From contig NW_024882865.1 of NCBI RefSeq assembly GCF_019059575.1, positions 1 to 64,000 of the forward strand: a stretch of DNA of 64,000 nucleotides, given 5' to 3'. A program made the translations under genes and the position numbers. Positions within the stretch are counted from its first letter, which is position 1; every line of letters begins with the position of its first letter. The DNA comes from Amphibalanus amphitrite. Taxonomy: Eukaryota; Arthropoda; Thecostraca; Balanomorpha; Balanidae. The notes under the pieces are model-generated. The model had not been told where the DNA came from, did no database searches, and saw only the letters and a list, made by a program, of their open reading frames with translations. This document shows positions 10,659 to 22,997 of the stretch, one piece after another.

Positions 10659-12892
10659 ACTGACTGCGGTGGGGCGTGGGAGGATGGCGGTAGGTAACAC
10701 TGGACAGTGGCGCTGCCACACTGGCGTGGACCCGGCGTGGGACTATCGAGGTGTCGCTTAGTGTCTTGTAGCCGGTGCTACCAGTACGTACCAGTCGGAC
10801 CCGTGAACAAAATTCCCCGATGGTGTCTGGAGAATATAGAGCCATTTGTGTAGAGCGTGGTGTACATATTCATTTCACACCCATGTGTATGGATGAACAT
10901 TGGACATCGTACCAAAATGCTAAGAAACTATAATAGTTATGTTAACCAGTCACTTTATGCTGTTGTTGAGCCAAGCGCATGGCTACGGATACAAACAACA
11001 ATGAACAATAAAAACAGATGCGATTATTCCCATTGTTTATTTATGACTTCAGAAGATTCGGATACGACTGTCACAGACACTCCTTATGCACCGGAGCCGA
11101 GCCATTCTGTGCGCAGGCTCACACCATGCCTGTTGTCACGTGCTCAGAAATCGTCACATGGCGAAAATGTGATTCCTCCCATTTGGTCTTATGACGTCAC
11201 CAAATCTGCGCTAGTCACGTGCTGTTTAGTGTGGTGTCGAGCTGTTCTAACCAAAAATGCCCGGAACACTGAAAGGACACCATATTTTTGTCCCCTTGTT
11301 TGCGTCTGTTGGTTTTGTTCGTGAAGGAGTGCTAGCTGGCTGAAGGACATCCGCTGAAGCCGTTTTTATAAAGTCCTGACGCATGAAGATCCTGTACTTT
11401 CTTTCAGTGTTTTTATCATGCGTTTGTACTTAATTAATGATTGCTGTTGTATGTTTTTTTTTATTAACAAATGTCAATGTCATCAAAGTTGCCGTAGTGA
11501 TCACTTAAAAGCTTGGCATTAAAAAGAGCAGTTTAGACAGTAAGCATTTCGCAGATAGCCTTATATGAAGGACAATGTGAATGTCCAGAAAATAGACCTA
11601 CCTACCCCTAGGTAATACACTAGCAGATCCAGAAAGGAGGGCTTGGACGCTGCGGAGGGTGTATCCCAAGTGCAATCCCCCCCCCCAAAAAAAATCTCCA
11701 ACTTCCAAAACTCATCGGGTGTCGATTCCTTACGCCCTACTGTGCAGCTGAAAACAAACTTTCATTGACAAAAGTTGTTATGTTTTCGTTTCAAAAAGCG
11801 CAATTTTTGTAGCTTTCGGGCACTGCGGAGGTGACATTTGACCTAAATGCCTCCCCCTGCCCTTGGATCCGCCAGTGCCCTAAAAGTCTACCTATACCTT
11901 CATCACTGCGAAGGCTCTGAAACAAATTTCTATATACACGCTCTTCGCATTTTCTCAGTTACTTTTGTTCCAAAAATATGGTTAACTGTTCCTCTTACAA
12001 GATTGTAAGATAACGTTTGCCCTCGTGAGAACAGTATTCTGCACTCGAAATGTTCATATGATCAGCAGTAAGTATCCAGTTGCTGGAGAAGGCGACTACA
12101 GTCCATAGTCCGCAATTTCTTAGAAGTGCTTCGCATAATTTGTCCTGTGATGTTGATCATCTTTTAACTATTCTATGGTTTTATTCTGTAGTCTGCACGT
12201 TCCAGAACCTTCTTTAACCATCTCCACGCGGCCAGTAGCATTGCCCGCCTGTACCTTCCAAGTTCCATGTGACTGGCTCTGCTGCATAGCGCAGACCTAT
12301 CACTACACTGACCCTTTGCCCAACCAGCATACCAACCGGCTCTGCCATCAGGCATTCAGTTCGCAGTATGAAAGGTGTCTTACTCGGTAGAGAGCTGACC
12401 ATGCGCCGCCGTGACGTCATCTGCGTCAGGGTGATAGTGTGTCGGAGTGACGTCACCGGTTCGTCGGCTGCGACGTGTCGACGTTCAGTGGGTCAGAGCG
12501 GCGAACACCGCGGGCTACGGGTAAAAGCCGCCGATCAGTGCCGCGATATAGATTTGTTGTGAAATCACTGCTGCAACGGAGAGCTTTTCATTGGCGTAAG
12601 CTCGCCTGGTGGCTACCTTTCGCGGGCGGCTGTCTGGGCCGGGCGGCGCCGCGGCGGCGGCCCCAGGAGCCGCGCGCTCCGCATTGCTCCACTGGCCCGG
12701 TCAGCAGCGGCGTTAAAACTGGAGCCGCACCGCGGGCCCTGACCGGGTGTCACAATAACCCCGGCATATGATCGCGCCTCTCCTGCACATGCAAAATGCT
12801 GCTCCAGTCAGCCACCGTGACTCAACTGGACTCAGGGCGGCTCGAATCAAATGTGGATGCTAAGTTTTCAACGCTTTAACGCTATGTTTTTC
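10659..12892. other. No gene recognised
   Basis: A plus-strand frame at 10857-11324 (155 codons) has no domain I can name and ordinary composition. Bases 12600-12760 are GC-rich. No RNA gene or clear repeat boundary was found. Confidence 0.45.
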
Positions 12893-14076
12893 TTAACCCA
12901 CGCCCCGTAGGGGGGCCGAAACGGCCCCCCCTGTCCTTTTCGGTCGATATCTCCTAAACGGCTGGAGATATCGCCACCAAACTTTTAGGACCCCTCCGGG
13001 CATCAATTTTACACATTGTGACCAAAAATTTTTCCAGAGGCTATGATAGGTTGGCCACAAATGACGTCAGAGTGACGTCATGTTCTGTCATTTTCGACCG
13101 AAAAAAGACCTTCGCGAGAAGACCTGTCAGGACTACAGCTTTGAAGATACAGAAAAATGATCAAGACATAAAAGGTGTAGCATTGACAGGGCTACAAAAC
13201 TGCTATCTCGAATTTTTGAAATTTTTGAGTTTTGACCCCCAAAATCAAAAAAGCATTTTTTTGGATATATTCGCCAAAAAATCCAAAAAGTTTTTTGAGT
13301 TTCGAAAAAAACTGGAATATATGTGATAGTGCCTACCGTCTTCTATCTACATACCAAATTTCAGATCGATACCTCGTTTTTTGGCCAAGTTATAGCGAAA
13401 AAAACTGTTCAAAAATGATGACGTCAAATTTTCAAACTCAATTTTTGGCAATTCTAGAACTCGTAGAGCAAAACGAAGACCACCATTAGACTCCCCGTGA
13501 CGAGCTGCATCGAATCGATACCCATTTTATGCAAAAATATCAACTTTGAAATTTGACCTAATTTGACCTGACCTTGACCTGACCTTCACAAAAACGTGAC
13601 CTAGGCTGGCCCCAAAGGCTGCCTAACCCACATAATCGCATTTGTCATGTAAAATGGACCATAAAACATGTATCACACGACACATTCATATTGTGACCCC
13701 CGGGGACCTGACCTCGCTGTGACCTGACCTGGTATCAGTGACCTCAGATAGCAAAGTATGTGTTTGACGAACAATGTACCATCGATGGTTTTCAATGAAT
13801 TACCAATTTACTCGCTTTCACAGCACATTTCTTGAATTGCCTGTGAACGGTGAAAATCTGACCTTTGACCTGACCTGTGACGTCATCGGTTTGACCTAGG
13901 TCAATGAAATTTGGTCACAAGGTAGTTCTCGGGTCGGGTGGGGCTATCGAACGCCGTTTGAATTTTGAAAATCGGCCGGTAACTTTCCGAGATCTTAGGG
14001 GGGGGGGCCGAAACGGCCCCCCCCCCCCCCCTACGGGTGGTAGGGTCCGCCGGTAGCCCTACGGGGCGCGGGTTAA
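12893..14076 (-). mobile_element. TTAA-flanked piggyBac-like MITE, family E (copy 1)
   Basis: TTAA at 12893-12896 and 14073-14076. The left end is CCCACGCCCCGTAGGGG with hairpin GGGGGGCCGAAACGGCCCCCC. The right end is the long end, with the terminal motif repeated before another GGCCGAAACGGCC hairpin near 13996-14031. Paired TGACGTCA sites lie at 13062 and 13073. Much of the interior matches 33520-34703 in inverted orientation, and the left 250 bp match 44340-44600. Length 1,184 bp; no credible protein. Confidence 0.88.
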
Positions 14077-14227
14077 TCAGATAAGATGATGCATCACACG
14101 CAGCATTTCCCACTCCGCGGGATGCTATGTATGCCATATTTAACCCATGGACAATCCAGTTTTCCTCCAGTGGTTCGGGCGCATGATATCCCTCAATCAT
14201 ATAAGTTTATTATTTTATCAGTCTATT

Positions 14228-15240
14228 TTAACCCTCGCCCTGGCAGGGTATTTTTCATAACACGGCCTGGCAGGGGGGGGGGGTCGATGCGACCCCCCCC
14301 CCCTCGCGATTGGCTCCTATGGCACCTAGAAACACCAAATTTGGTAGGTAGGTGGGCCCAATGGAGTTCTCGCCCCTGTGCAAATTTGGTTGTTCTAGGT
14401 CAATATTTAGGGGGGTTTTGGGGGGTATAAATGTAAAAATTTCGCTAAAAACAGGTCAAATGTTTTTCGCTTATAACTTCTGATCTAATTAAGATAGAGC
14501 AAAAAGAAAAGCACCAGTGAACTCAGCACGTCAAGGCGCGTCGAATGATATACTTTTTAGCTTGCTTAAATGTACTTAAAGTTTTTCTTGATTTTTAAGT
14601 AAACTTTAATTAATTAATTAAGTTCAACTTAACCAAATTGCATCATATCGCAAATCATTCGATTTGGCTGATCATAAGGAACACAATGACACCATTTTTT
14701 AAGCTCTAGCGTCATTATGTGCCAAGTTATTGGCAAAAACGTCATTTGACCTCAGTTGACCTCATTTGACCTGACCCATGGATAAATACACCAAACAAAG
14801 AAGCACCAAGTGACCTGCTGTTAAGTACTGTGGTTTCAAAGCACAAAAGTGATAGAACGAGGCGGATATCTCCAGTATTTTCCGAATTTAGTATTTTCCC
14901 ATAGGCTTAACATTACGGCGTAATGACCTCTAACTGACCTCAGGTCAGTGACCTCAAAAAACCCGAATTATATGTTATACAACTCGGTGAACTTAGCACA
15001 TCCTGAAAGTTTGAAGGAAATCAGTCTAAAACTGTGCGTTGGACAGGTGCAAAAAGAAAATTGAAATTTGACCATGACCTTGTACCGGTTTTTCTGACCT
15101 GGTGACCTGACCCAAAGTCGCCCGGACCTGAAATTTTCAGGTAATATGTAAAAAGTTTGCCCCATAGGCTGTGCAAAATTTGGCGATCTTCGAAAAACCT
15201 TAGGGGGTCGCATCGAACCCCCTGCCAGGGCGAGGGTTAA
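14228..15240 (+). mobile_element. TTAA-flanked piggyBac-like MITE, family G (copy 1)
   Basis: TTAA at 14228-14231 and 15237-15240. The long left end reads CCCTCGCCCTGGCAGGG, then a second GCCTGGCAGGGG about 35 bp in, then a perfect G11/C11 hairpin with loop ATG flanked by TCG/CGA (about 14270-14300). The right end is short: CCCCCTGCCAGGGCGAGGG. Its left 300 bp recur inverted around 44757-46238, where another element has inserted. Length 1,013 bp. Confidence 0.88.
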
Positions 15241-16297
15241 GAGTTACTGCTCGAAAAAACCGGCCGTTGTTTTTCAAACTCAAGGTAACATTTTGGGCTC
15301 CTGTCACATGGAGGAAGAGGTGATGGCTATCTTCATTCTTCAAACCATCCTTTCCATCTGACGGCGACACAACCAAGTAGGGCTGGGTGTAAAACAGAGC
15401 GGTAAGCTCCCGCCGAATAAATCGCATAATCATAGATAAACATGGGCTTGGTGGCGTCAGTCGCAGAACGCGCATAGATTATCAGACACTTTGATAGAAG
15501 CAGGGAGACGTTAGTCGTACTTTGAGCATGTCACCCTTTTAGACAGTATTTTTGTACATTTATTTCATGTAGTATCTATTTCATGCAAAATGTCTTGCAC
15601 ATATTTTGTGTCGTGGATATGTACTAAAAGTCTATTCATTCAAAGATCGATATAAAAACATACCTATATTGCGATGATGACCATGATAATGACTGTAAAA
15701 AATAGGAGATGATGATTTTATCATATGAGTCGTTTCAGATCGAATAAGATTTGATAACCAAATTTCCAGAAGGTATTTGAAGAAGCTCATTATTATCAAA
15801 ATAAGACTTGATTACCTATCTATACAAAAAAGTGTTGACTTTTCATGATCATCCATTCTCTTTAATCAAAAATATTGCATGTATGTATATTGATATTCAA
15901 AAGTAGGTACTTCACAATAGGTATGGTACACTTTCACTCGCTGATAAATCCATAAACACCGCATCATTCCAGCAAAAACTGGTTGGCCCATGTATTCGGA
16001 GGAACCATTTCACACGCTCCCGAGAATAGGCCATCGGGTTTTGTGGGCTCACCGATTGTGGGCCCACCGATTCATGGGATATGGCGGCCCGTCCGCCGCC
16101 CGTGGCGGGAGCGGCGCCGGCGTCCTAACCTCACGCAACTCTCCGGCAGTAGGCCAGCCGAGATCTGACGTCATCAGAGGCCACCTCAGCTCCGGACGGA
16201 CCCGAGCTCCCGGAATTCGTGAAATTTACTACGGCTCTTACTGAGAACGGGCGTTTACTACGGGTGAAACCGAAAACGGACGCCGGGCCCGGGGCTC
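15241..16297. other. No gene recognised
   Basis: AT-rich from 15480 to 15960 and GC-rich from 16060 to 16290. No gene or element boundary supported. Confidence 0.45.
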
Positions 16298-16660
<363 letters not shown>

Positions 16661-16662
<2 letters not shown>

Positions 16663-17173
16663 TCGCTCTGATTATCCCTCTCCCCTATGCCACCAGACCG
16701 ACTACCCAGTATGTAAGTACCCTGGACTACCCGACCCCCATCTGCCGACGCCGTCGGGCTCGGTACATTCCATCGCCGTCTGCTGGGCGGGCCACGGGCA
16801 GCGCCGGCGCCGGGTCAAAGTCAGTCTGTGACCGCGTTTCTCTCGTGCCCGTCGACCCGTTGGGCGGGACGCAGCTCGCGCCACGCCGCCTTTCGCTCGC
16901 TATGCGGAAGTGGAGGCGCTACTCTGGCCTGAATGTCATTGTCACTGGCTGACGCCACTGGTTTCCTAATTATAGAACTACACAGGTGGCCCGGTGGAGC
17001 TAATACGTCTGACCAGGTCCTGGTGAAATAATTACGACGTCCAAAGTAGGGATTAGTTGTAATTAATTATACCGGTATGTCACAAGTGTATCGTAAGAAG
17101 TTCAATGTTTGCCTTTGCTGGAATTAGGGTATATGGATGCAATAACGTGCACCGTGGTGGGGTGTTTAAACAG
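16661..17173. other. No gene recognised; GC-rich stretch
   Basis: GC-rich DNA at 16690-16930 follows the microsatellite; an open frame continuing out of the CT repeat has no independent support. Confidence 0.4.
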
Positions 17174-17563
17174 TTAACACCCTAGTAGTACACCTGCGTA
17201 TTTCTTGTGACCTCACCTTAGGTCACTGGAACACAAAACTCCTAGGTCACGTGTCAAATGGATGCCCCAAGTTGTGTCTGAAATTTGGTGGCCCTACATA
17301 AGTCTTGCGGTTCTTACGCTATTAACAATAAGCTCAGCGATTCCGTTGCCGCTATTATAGTCCAATTTTACCCGACATTGTCCCGGTTTTGGTGACCTGG
17401 TGACCTGACCTGAAATGGCAGAGACCTAAAATTTTCAGGGAAGGTGCCAATAGGTTGCCCCAGAGAGTATGCCAAATCTGGCGGCTCTACGCGGCGCTGT
17501 TTTTACGTTATTTGCTGAAAACCTTAGGCGGGGAAATTGCATCAACCCCCCGGCGAGGGTTAA
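17174..17563 (+). mobile_element. Decayed TTAA element, short end intact
   Basis: The right end is clear: the conserved terminal module (AAATTTTCAGG, a GCGGCTCTACGCGGCGC stem, GAAAACC), then CCCCCCGGCGAGGGTTAA with TTAA at 17560-17563. GGTCA/TGACC motifs fill 17208-17420. The left limit is uncertain; the TTAA at 17174-17177 is a candidate but is not followed by a proper CCC terminus. Confidence 0.55.
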
Positions 17564-20500
17564 CATTTACGACCCGGGGAAGCCCCTCACCCCACCCACC
17601 CCCTAGCAAAAGGTGGGTGGCGAAATACCCCAGCAACTTGTTAACACTTAAAAAAGTGTTCATGCTCTTCACAGCTACAGTGATAACGGAATGCTCTGAA
17701 ACTTCAGCGATGTATGTAGGTGACCGGATTTATAAAACGTTTATCTCAAATTTTCAACATTGGCAACCTAAATTCAAGTCATTTGTACGGCCTCTCTCTT
17801 GACTGTTACATATAGGTAATCAAATGGATGAAAATTGAACTACAATGTTTATGGACGAAAGCCATTCTAAACACACCAAAACATATTGTAACAAGAAAAT
17901 ATTGCGTATTTAACCGCAAAATTACACTCATAACCCCACCTAAGACATCTGAGGTCATCTTCATCCATGAAAAATCATCAGCAGAGCAGTTTTTCGACAA
18001 CAACTTTTGGTACAGATATTTTAGAGCGATGAAAATATATTTATTTTTTTTTATTTCGAGTGCTCAGCTCAACGACACGAATCGACTGGTATGCAGCAGC
18101 ATCTTTTCCGGTTAGGTCACGAGTCGACCTTGAAACTACGCCAAATCTACCAATACAATTATGAAGACCTACGAAGGCGTCGTGAAGGTTTTCCTGGAAC
18201 AAAAAAGTACATCAGCTAAGTGCATATAATATTAAAACGATGGTATCATCGTTTCCAAGTATTTTATTCAAGTGTTGATCATCATTTAACAGGAGCCCAA
18301 TCAAATGAAGATGAATAATGTTGTGTTTCATTGGTTCACCCATTCTAACTATTCTTTCGTCCCTTGCGCCCTCTCTGTTTTACCTAGTGTGGTAACATGC
18401 TACTTTCCCCTGTCTGGTGCATAAGGTGCAGTACGTGCAGCTATCAGTGACCGTTAGTCTCGTCAATCGAATCAGTTCAAAGTCGTAGACGGGCCACCCA
18501 TTGCGTAACATATTGTGTATGAGAAATACGTCCGAGCTGAGCTTTCTCTGTGAGCCCATGGCATAACCAAAGCCGCTGACCGTCGGGGCCCAGAGAGAGA
18601 AGCCGAGAGCTTCATGTTGCGACACAGCGCGGCGCCCAGCTCCGACGGACAGTGGAAAGGCTTCCAGGCCACACTGTGACCCCGTTTCCCATGAAACTTC
18701 GATAAAAACGCACCCATTGTACGGGCATCTGGCCACGCATCTGAAGCGGCTCGGCTGGGGGAGCCGTTTGAGCAGTTTCTTCTCCCGGGTCCAGCGCCCA
18801 ACGGTACGCTGCCTGACCCCAATCGTGCGGCCGACCGCGCCTTCCGGGGTCATACCGTCGAGCCGGCCCGCCGGCCATGGCTGTCCGATGGTCAGCGCGA
18901 TAGGCGCCCTCCAGGACGGTACCCGGACGACCGATGTGGCACACCTGTCGGCGCCGACCGGTCCGCAACTGCGTCGGTTTCGGCGAGACAGGCTGACTGG
19001 AGAGCCGAGAGCGACGCCGCTGGAAATTCCGCGAACTGCGCACGGCTGGAGATTGGGTCAGGTCCGGCATCAGATAGGGCTTGAAAACCCAACACACAAA
19101 AACAACTTTTCCTTTAGATATTTGGCTGTTTTACGAGATTTGTACATCCACGTTCTGATAATCGATACATTTGGCTTATTCATCTCAAATGATGCCTATA
19201 CCAAAACTGTCAGGTCATGACAAGTCATCAAGTCACGGTGTCTTGCGATTTCTACAGACTAGAAAGGCGATTCTACCGCATCGCATCACCATTTTTTCAG
19301 AAGGAATGCAGCCTCCGCCCTACCGCCGAGGTGCCTGCTGCAGTGTGTCGTCTGTTCCCATCGCGGCGACCCCGTTACGACCGTCGATTCATCGTTTCGG
19401 CAGTAGCGTGTTCCGAGAGTGCCGCCGGACCTTCTACCGTGCGTCATAGGACAGTGACCGGTCACAGCCGTGAGTGGTCCTCATGAGACGTCATCCCGGT
19501 GCAACCTCCCTCTGTGAACCCGCCCCGTAAGCAGTCGCGACAAGCCGCCACTTCTTAGGAATAACCGAAGGTGTTGGTCAACCATATGTCTGGCTTGGAC
19601 AGCCGCCGACGGCTGGGCTCGGAGAGCTTTCTGACGCAAGGCTGAGCTGTGCCCTGGTGAATGGAAGCTGAAGCTCTGTCCGGCTGTCCGCTATCTGCAC
19701 TGACGACCTACTGAGATTACCAACACATGGCGTGATCTGGCATGGCCTGGATAAGCGCACACGGGCACGGCAGAGACGGGCCGACGCTTTCGGTGACCGT
19801 CGACGATCTCCGATGGCCGCCGCGATACAGACGTCGGTTTCTCCTCTCGTTGCCGGAAGGAAGCCGGCCAGCATCGAAAACGAAACCAGGCCAGTATGTC
19901 CGCGGATGAAAATGAAAGTGCACCATGGGCCAGTGCCGCGGCCCGCCACCGAAATGCATCCTGGCGTAAGTGGGAAAGTCGTAGGCGTGGCCAAGCCAAG
20001 TAACGTGTGTAATGTTAACAGGGTCATGTAGACGGCGGCAAACACTAATGGAGACATATCTAGGTGGCTAATGAGCCCGACGGTCACGAAAGATGACACC
20101 CATCAAAGCCATGACCCAAATTTCAGTCACCTAGTTGTCAAATCAGTGTGATGATGAGATATTTGAACTTGAACCAAAACAAGAATAGAAAGAGGGTACA
20201 CATTTTTTTATTAAAATATACTCCCCGGAATAAAGCAGGTTTGTAATGGAATGTTTAGTCTTGAATTGTTCCACCCACTTGTGTCCTTGTTTTGGTTTGT
20301 ATACCTTATTATTTTAGATCACCTACATATGGCCACAGATGACTTGGAAGGCATGCGGATGCCACTTATTGGTGTGACTTGACATGAAAAGTACTTTTAA
20401 TTGTATTAATTTTGTTTCACATTTGTTTGGCACCAGACAGACGCAAAATGTATCATTTAGAGTATCTAAATAGCTATATTTTCTTTCTTGTGTTATATCG

Positions 20501-22997
20501 TAATTCGGAAACAATTAACATACAAAAACATCTCTAAGACCGAACGAGCTATGAAAACATCTGCAGAGCAGTTTTAAGCAGAAAACACAATTGAAATCCA
20601 TCTTACATTAAAAAATATTGTATTTTGTCAAGTTGTGCTAATAAACTTAAATTTGATCAATCTAAACGCAAAAAGTACACATTTATTAGACGTTGATGAC
20701 CTTCCCTAGCTACATTTGCGCAATTAGGTTGTGTCGTACAGTGTCTGACGAAGGTTGACCGCCAGTTTGTTCCATTTTCTGTCGCGTGACAGCGTTTGAT
20801 GGGTGACGACGATCTGGGACTCAACCTCGACCGGAAGGCCATTTGTTGTCAAAAGACTGGTCTCAGTATTCATGTAAGGTCGTATCTCGCACGAGGCCAG
20901 TCGGCAGTCAGGCCGGTGATTGTGATTGTTTAGTGAAGTTAATTCCATGTCACCTTCACCATCTTGCCGCTTACAATCGAAAATATGAAACAGTTCATAC
21001 TGTGTTCTTCAGTCCAAAGGCTTGTTGTAATTCCTCATTCCAGCTACTTTTTTTTTTACAAATTTGAAAAAAAAAATATTGTGCAAAAATCGAGCTGGCC
21101 CGTTAACCTTTGACATTTAAAGTATCCAGTTAGCTGGAAGCCCGTGATCGGACGGTAGAGATCGGGGCCTGCGCAGCAAGCACTGCTTAGCGTGGGCCCC
21201 GGCTCTGTCAATCCGTACATTTCATCATTCAAGCTAAATTTATTTTCAAAATAATGTATTTAAGCGTCATCATTATTGGGTAAAATATTTTTGTTTTATT
21301 TACAGAAGCATAACCAGACTATCTCAGAATAAAATAGGTAATCTGAGCCGTGAATTATAACAAGCCTGATACTTTCAACACCGTGCTACACCTGATGTTT
21401 GGATGCAGTATTTTTATGTCTTACTATTCAGCATGTATGCGATGTATGACGGGCCTAAGTGATGACTTGCCATCGTGAATCCTTACAGGTTACGTTACAG
21501 GTTACGTTAGGTTACGTTTTTCTTTCTGAATTTACAGTTGACGTAGGCATATAGTAATGAATCATTGCAACATTTTTTCAAGGCAGTTTTTAAGTATGTT
21601 CCTGGTTGTAAATCATGGTGACCAATACACGTGCCTCAAGTTATATAAGAAATATGTTTTATCTTTCATAACAGGCATCATAACAGGCATTGTAACGTTG
21701 TTTGTAAATCTTATAATGTAACTTTGATTTGTAATCATACTTTTATTGTCAGCAACGATCACCTGTATTTGTAATCATGTTTTTACATAATCCAGGCAGG
21801 AAGACTTATTGAAGAATGTGGATATCCTTGGCATCCTTGTTCCTATCAAAGGCATAAGCAGGAAGAACAGAACTCTTTAGTCATTTGGTAGGGATTTAAT
21901 CAAGTTCCGGTTAGGCAGACAAACTCTGTGAACATAACAGTGACGCATTTTCATATATTTATTGACGTACACAGCGTACTATATGCATAACAACACTAGC
22001 AGGATATGTTTATGGTACGTTATCCAAACAAATTACGCTATTGAGTATTGAGTTAAAATACTGATAATGAACATCATCGAATGATGATCTTTATTGTATA
22101 ATGTTGAAATTAATAACAGCGCTGAGCGCAGGGACTAGACAGTATTATCACAGGGAAAACATGTATACATGTAACCACAGCACTAAATGCAGGGTGCATC
22201 AAACACATTTAATTACGTATAGCATCTAAGCAAGCAAGCTGCATAGCATGCTGCACAAGCCATGGAATGATATGTGTTATTATTGCTGCCAAGCTAGCCA
22301 AGGCAAATCCACAACACGATAAGTAGAGCTGAAGGCGAATCCGTGCTACCGGTAAGAACAGCTAGCAACTAGATCAAATTGTTGCCAATTACAAACAGTG
22401 AACGCTTTTTAGTTACCCATGAAACTGGGATATACAATGCAAAAACTGTATCGCAGTGATTTTAAACGCCAAGACCTGTCCTGGCTAAATTCGTTCTTAC
22501 ATGCAGGCAATACAAGAATAAAGTATTGCATTGATAATGAGAAGAGAACGCACACTACACACATAATCAGCAATCACGGGCATTGTTTATATCCATCTAG
22601 TGATGTTACATTCAAAGTCTGTTTCATGCCCATACCATAGTGTGGTAAATAACTATTTAACCGCGTTATTCATTGCACTATGCCCAGACCTTACTGTTCA
22701 TGTCCTATTTATGAACGCTGCATTGAACACAAAATGACACCCCATCTTACCTCTTTTCAATGGCTCCCCAACCACAACGGAAAACGGACACCTAAATTTT
22801 TTTTAGCTTTTCTAGTTTAAGCACCCGAAGATAAACTCACATCGGATGACTTATATACTACGCCACAAGGCGAGCCTCTTTTGTTGTTCCTAAATACGGC
22901 AGAGAAGCAACAGAGTGGTGATCCAAGAGCAAAAGAGACCACAGGAATTAACCAAACTCTGTCGAATGCTCTGTTTTTCCGTCAGTTCACGTCTGAA
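17564..22997. other. No gene recognised
   Basis: Several overlapping open frames lie in GC-rich islands at about 18430-19100, 19300-19480 and 19570-20050, the longest being 173 codons on the minus strand at 19578-20099. None shows a domain, a splice context or a composition that would support a gene. The region from 20100 to 22990 is AT-rich. Three tandem copies of GGTTACGTTA-like sequence lie at 21488-21520, and a GC-rich hairpin at about 21160-21205. The interval probably includes the 3' flank of the caveolin gene next door. Confidence 0.4.

Noticed and set aside
18380..19220. Overlapping 116-167 codon frames on both strands
   Set aside because: GC-rich DNA opens several frames at once; no domain, splice context or repeated evidence.
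21488..21520. GGTTACGTTAGG tandem as possible telomeric repeat
   Set aside because: Only three short irregular units, and not the TTAGG array typical of arthropod telomeres.
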